Shown here piece by piece: positions 60,810 to 64,000 of a DNA stretch of 64,000 nt (its first letter is position 1; each line of letters begins with the position of its first letter). This DNA comes from Rostratula benghalensis (taxonomy: Eukaryota > Chordata > Aves > Charadriiformes > Rostratulidae), in assembly GCA_013399305.1 (NCBI GenBank), contig VXAI01000177.1:1419381-1483380 (forward strand). Direction: 5' to 3'. Made by a program: the position numbers and the translations under genes. The notes under the pieces are model-generated. The model was not told the DNA's origin and did not search any database. It saw only the letters and a program-made list of their open reading frames with translations.

Positions 60810-60975
60810 ATTTTGAATCATTATAATTCACGCTTTCAGTCTCTTGTAGGCACTGGAAAAGCTGGATTCAGGCTATCCATAAATACCCTTGGCAGAAGAT
60901 AATTAGGAAGGGCCTCTAATTAAAAAGTGTCCTGCAACTCTGTCTCTCATGAAAAACAGCACATAAGATGACAGG
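60810..60975. promoter_or_regulatory. Candidate conserved non-coding element
   Basis: Dense AT-core motifs in non-repetitive sequence: TGAATCATTATAATTCACG (imperfect palindrome), CTATCCATAAATACCC (MEF2-like) and AGATAATTAGGAAGGGCCTCTAATTAAAA. Lies just upstream, on the minus strand, of the 33-nt candidate exon. Assignment by texture only. Confidence 0.25.
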
Positions 60976-61810
60976 TACAACACTTAACAAGAGAATGTCA
61001 CACCTGGCGTAGAGTACAGGCATGGGAATTAAGAGATTTCTTTCTTGTCTGGTCACAGGTCTCCTCTGTGTCTGCAGTCAGCACAACTATTCTGTTGTGT
61101 TTCATTTAACCTCTCCATAAAAGAAGAAATTGCAGGCACAGCTCGCTGCATGATCAAGCTAATCTTCTTAATATTTGTAAAGCTGAGAGGGCAGAAGGCA
61201 ACACCAAACTGCGGGGTATATGTATTATGTGAACTAATTCAGTAGTTCTTCAATAAATCTGTCTTACTAAATTAATTTCTGTGCTTAAGCCATGTTACTA
61301 GCAATTTGCAGTTCCCCTGGAATATGTAACATATGTACACGGAAACCAAATCTTTGCACTACATCATTGCCAAGAAGAAACAAAATATACATTTATTGCA
61401 GAAAATGCATGTAAAAAATTTAATAAATTAAATTTATAGCTGTGTGCTAACAAGGACTTTAAACAACTGGAAGTATCACTTCTTTCAGTGAAGTATTTGG
61501 AGCTGTGTAACCTTGAATCTAAATTTGTGCATGGCAACAGTCAATGTATCTGACAGTCAGCTGTAAGTGTTTACACTCCATGCTATTAGCTCTTTATAAC
61601 ATAAATGTCTTTCTTCTATCACTCATCTGGTATAAAAGCTACTTTTATAGGATAAAATTTAGGGATTGATCCTCATCATCCTTGGACAGCAAGGAAAGAG
61701 AGTGCTTGAGCACTAACACAGCCCCAGGGGGAGAAATTACGTTTTAGAGAAGAAGAGAAGCGGAGGAGAAAGAAACACTCCCTGGTCTCCTTTTGACTTA
61801 CTGCACTTAC

Positions 61811-61844
61811 TGGTGTACCACTTGACATCATTGGTAACTTGTCT
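61811..61844 (-). other. Splice-site-bounded segment, phase not compatible
   Basis: On the minus strand TTTGTCCTCTTTGCAG precedes 34 bases and a consensus donor (CCA|GTAAGTG). The splice sites look excellent, but the 34-base length breaks the frame between the flanking candidate exons at 63201-63275 and 60730-60762. If real, it is a non-coding, alternative or poison exon; it may be a chance pair. Confidence 0.15.
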
Positions 61845-62340
61845 CTGCAAAGAGGACAAAGATAGCTGTCCTCATTTCTGGAGCTCTCCCCCTCCCCCTG
61901 TAATGCTGTGCTGCAGCTTTCAGCCACCGCACTGGCTCATGGTCACCTGGAGGTCTGAGTACCACTCCCATTGTGTGCATTTAAAGCAGCTAAGAGAAGC
62001 AATTCACTGCTCTGAATTCACTTGACTGCTGTCCTCACCTCAGATGGAAAATTTTCAAGGGTGTGCATTCCAGAGGATGCTGGATCGCAGCCCTGACTGG
62101 CACAAGAGAGCATTGCAGCCCCAGGGCAGAGCACACGAGCGTGGGAACCTGAAGAAGCAAGCTACTGCTCAAATGTTGGCTTCCCCCACTTCTCTGCCCC
62201 ACCACCTACAGCTGCTTTGCTGCTGCTCCATGAGTGAGAGTGGCAAAGAAAATCAGTGTATTTGTATTTAGCACAGCATGCATCATTCCCTTCTGCCTCG
62301 CATCTTCATGCATGGGGACTGTGCACAGGTTCAGTCCCAC

Positions 62341-62369
62341 AACACACACACACATACACACATACACAC
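62341..62369. repeat. Imperfect (CA)n microsatellite
   Basis: ACACAC runs interrupted by two CATA units. Confidence 0.9.
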
Positions 62370-63200
62370 CCTGCCTGTGGCCAGGTACCTAACAGGAGGC
62401 AGCACAACAAAACCACAACGAAGCCCTGGGAAACCTTCATTCCTACTGTAGCTGTCCAGCACTGCACTGACCTACCAAAATCAGTTAGACTGTTTGCAGG
62501 GCTTCTCTCTACCACCATAACCCTTTTCCCTACTTTCATCCTATTTGTGTCACAGACTTGATCCTTGACCAGGAGGACAGATGCTGTGGCCATGACTAAA
62601 TGCATCTTTCTCACAGACTGCCCTTTCCTACCTTGGCCAGGCTGGTTTCAGACCAGGCACACACTGGGGAGCTCCGTCCTGACACAGGAAGGACAGAGGC
62701 TAGTGACAGACTGCAGCAGAGCTTGCTGGGGTTCCACCGTTCATCCTTGGGTTACAGGAGCTGAAACCCTACAGCATGAAACTCAGCAAAATACTCCCAC
62801 CACCACACACACAATTCTGAAAATTGCACAGGGGATAAGGAGAATATGGAGTCAGGTTTTATTTATTTGTTTTTAAACATTCTAGCATCAAATCTTATAC
62901 CAAGAAAATACCATGGACACAAAATGGGTGTAAGGAAGCCCATGGTACAAAGTCAGATGGAACAAGTTAATCATGATTTTGATTATTTTACTGTTAGCAC
63001 AAATTAAAGAGTCAAACATAAATTTTTGCTCTTACTTGAGGAAAACCCCAAGTAACTGGAGAGTGGAAATCCCCATCAATCTTTTAGATGCCATATGGAT
63101 TTTCTTGTTAAAAAAAAAAAAAAAGGATAAAAATACTGGTCGGTTTTTGGGTTTTGGTTTTTGTTTTTCCTTGAGAAGATAGTGTCAAGAGCAAACCTAC
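62370..63200. other. Unique non-coding DNA
   Basis: No supported feature; a 14-A run lies near 63110-63124 and T-rich sequence (GGTTTTTGGGTTTTGG) near 63141. Confidence 0.45.
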
Positions 63201-63275
63201 CATTAAAAACACGAGCAGCAGACTGGGGATCTCCCCAGTCAGCATCATGTGTCTTCCAGGCGAGAGGAAAACTCC
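63201..63275 (-). CDS. Candidate 75-nt exon with signal-peptide-like product
   Basis: On the minus strand an acceptor (CTCCCTGTCTGCCTTGCAG) and a donor (ATG|GTAGGTTTG) bound 75 bases, 25 codons in phase 0. From its first Met codon the product reads MMLTGEIPSLLLVFLM, which resembles a start with a signal peptide. The alternative open phase reads SFPLAWKTHDADWGDPQSAA. Phase 0 would join in frame to the 33-nt exon at 60762. I do not recognise either product. With only splice-site consensus as evidence the call is weak. Confidence 0.22.
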
Positions 63276-63714
63276 CTGCAAGGCAGACAGGGAGTTTGAA
63301 TTATTAAAGCTGAAGGAATAATCTACTCAGACTGATCACAGCAGGGCTCTCGAGAGAGCTGGTGGGGTTTTTCCACTGGCAGGCAGACTACATCATACGT
63401 GAGCTGCATTTAAAGCAATCACCAGCATATTTCCATATTGCTTTCTCAAGCAGAATTTCTATTGCCGCAAGTATTTTCCAAAAAAAAAAAACCCCACCAC
63501 CATTCCGTCACCCCCTTCCCTCCCTTCCCCCCCTGCTCCATTAAAGATGTTCAAAAATCAACTGAGAAAACAGGATTAGAAACAGGATTAGATTCTCCGG
63601 AGAATTTAATGCAATTTCCCTATCACTTCACTGATTCTACAGGAGGAATTTATTTTTTTAATTATAAATAATTGCACCTACAAGTGCATAATGCAGCAAA
63701 ATGGAAAATCTATG

Positions 63715-63965
63715 GGCACCGGGTTTCCCAGGCAACCTCTTTTCAATTGTCTGTTTCTAGGTGATACCGTTCGCTGCACTGTAAAACCTTGAACAGCCTC
63801 ATCTGTCGCAGACTAAAAGAAAGGCGGGGGAAAGAGGGAGGGGGGCAGCAGGAATCACCCCAACAAGAGGTTCATTCATTAAATATATGAATGCTATATG
63901 ACTATTTTGATTCCTAACAATAATTTTTTGAGCTAGCTGCATGGAAATGCTGGTTGTAAAGCAAA
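63715..63965. promoter_or_regulatory. Candidate conserved non-coding element
   Basis: Contains GCACCGGGTTTCCCAGGCAA (RFX-like half sites), TTTTCAATTGTCTGTTTCTA, GTGATACCGTTCGCTGCACT, and a block with ATTCATTAAATATATGAATG (inverted ATTCAT/ATGAAT) and CAATAATTTTTTGAGCTAGC. It is CpG-containing in an otherwise CpG-poor region. It continues to the window end. Regulatory status is inference. Confidence 0.28.
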
Positions 63966-64000
63966 ACATTTAATCATGAAATAAATTTATTAGCCTAAAT

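Noticed and set aside
62041..62270. Plus-strand segment after CTGTCCTCACCTCAG starting with ATG
   Set aside because: The acceptor looks good, but there is no donor or upstream partner and the product is not protein-like.
1..64000. CRISPR arrays, operons, tRNA or rRNA genes
   Set aside because: No regularly spaced repeats with unique spacers, no polycistronic coding, and no tRNA or rRNA signature seen; the repeat content is that of a bird.

Overview
This window looks like avian nuclear DNA (inferred). It is AT-rich and dominated by non-coding sequence. It carries many copies of the CR1 LINE, several ending in the diagnostic ATTCTATGATTCTGTGA-type 3' tail, and two pieces of LTR sequence of a kind I know from bird genomes (ERVL-like). 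There are also faint fossils of ancient amniote repeats (MIR-like, L3/CR1-like). I see no L1 or Alu sequence, no bacterial gene organisation and no operons. A 90-base run of N (24510-24599) and single Ns at 43667 and 46849 show a draft assembly. No gene can be named with confidence. The window is best read as a gene-poor intergenic or long-intron region.

Layout. 1-5040: unique AT-rich DNA with a 50-bp-period tandem duplication at 4533-4615. 5045-6309: old plus-strand CR1. 6310-14340: unique sequence with small repeats, a MIR-like fossil and a CR1 tail. 14340-20880: unique sequence with a possible conserved element, a second MIR-like fossil and a candidate terminal exon (18963-19429). 20880-27180: an L3/CR1-like fossil, a speculative two-exon reading frame (23890-24159) and the assembly gap. 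27185-30410: two CR1 copies head to tail. 30410-39390: unique DNA with four further CR1 fragments and a signal-peptide-like candidate exon on the minus strand (31530-31582). 39391-40845: a minus-strand CR1 split by a minus-strand solo LTR. 42700-44500: a possible regulatory element, a 159-bp (AAGG)n microsatellite and the CR1 it abuts. 46205-47832: an old plus-strand CR1 split by a younger minus-strand CR1. 47833-54070: unique DNA. 54075-54890: an L3/CR1-like fossil, an LTR fragment with internal tandem units, and a long pyrimidine tract. 54890-64000: mostly unique, with short stretches resembling conserved non-coding elements and four splice-site-bounded candidate exons on the minus strand (60192-63275).

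The coding remnants all belong to CR1 ORF2 (endonuclease and reverse transcriptase), and all are broken. The reverse-transcriptase FADD motif is readable in five copies but intact in only one (43786-43797). There is no set of genes here that works together. The most useful leads are the two nested insertions, which give relative ages of repeats, and a few candidate exons and regulatory elements that need RNA-seq and cross-species alignment. I found no convincing sign of a new biological system.
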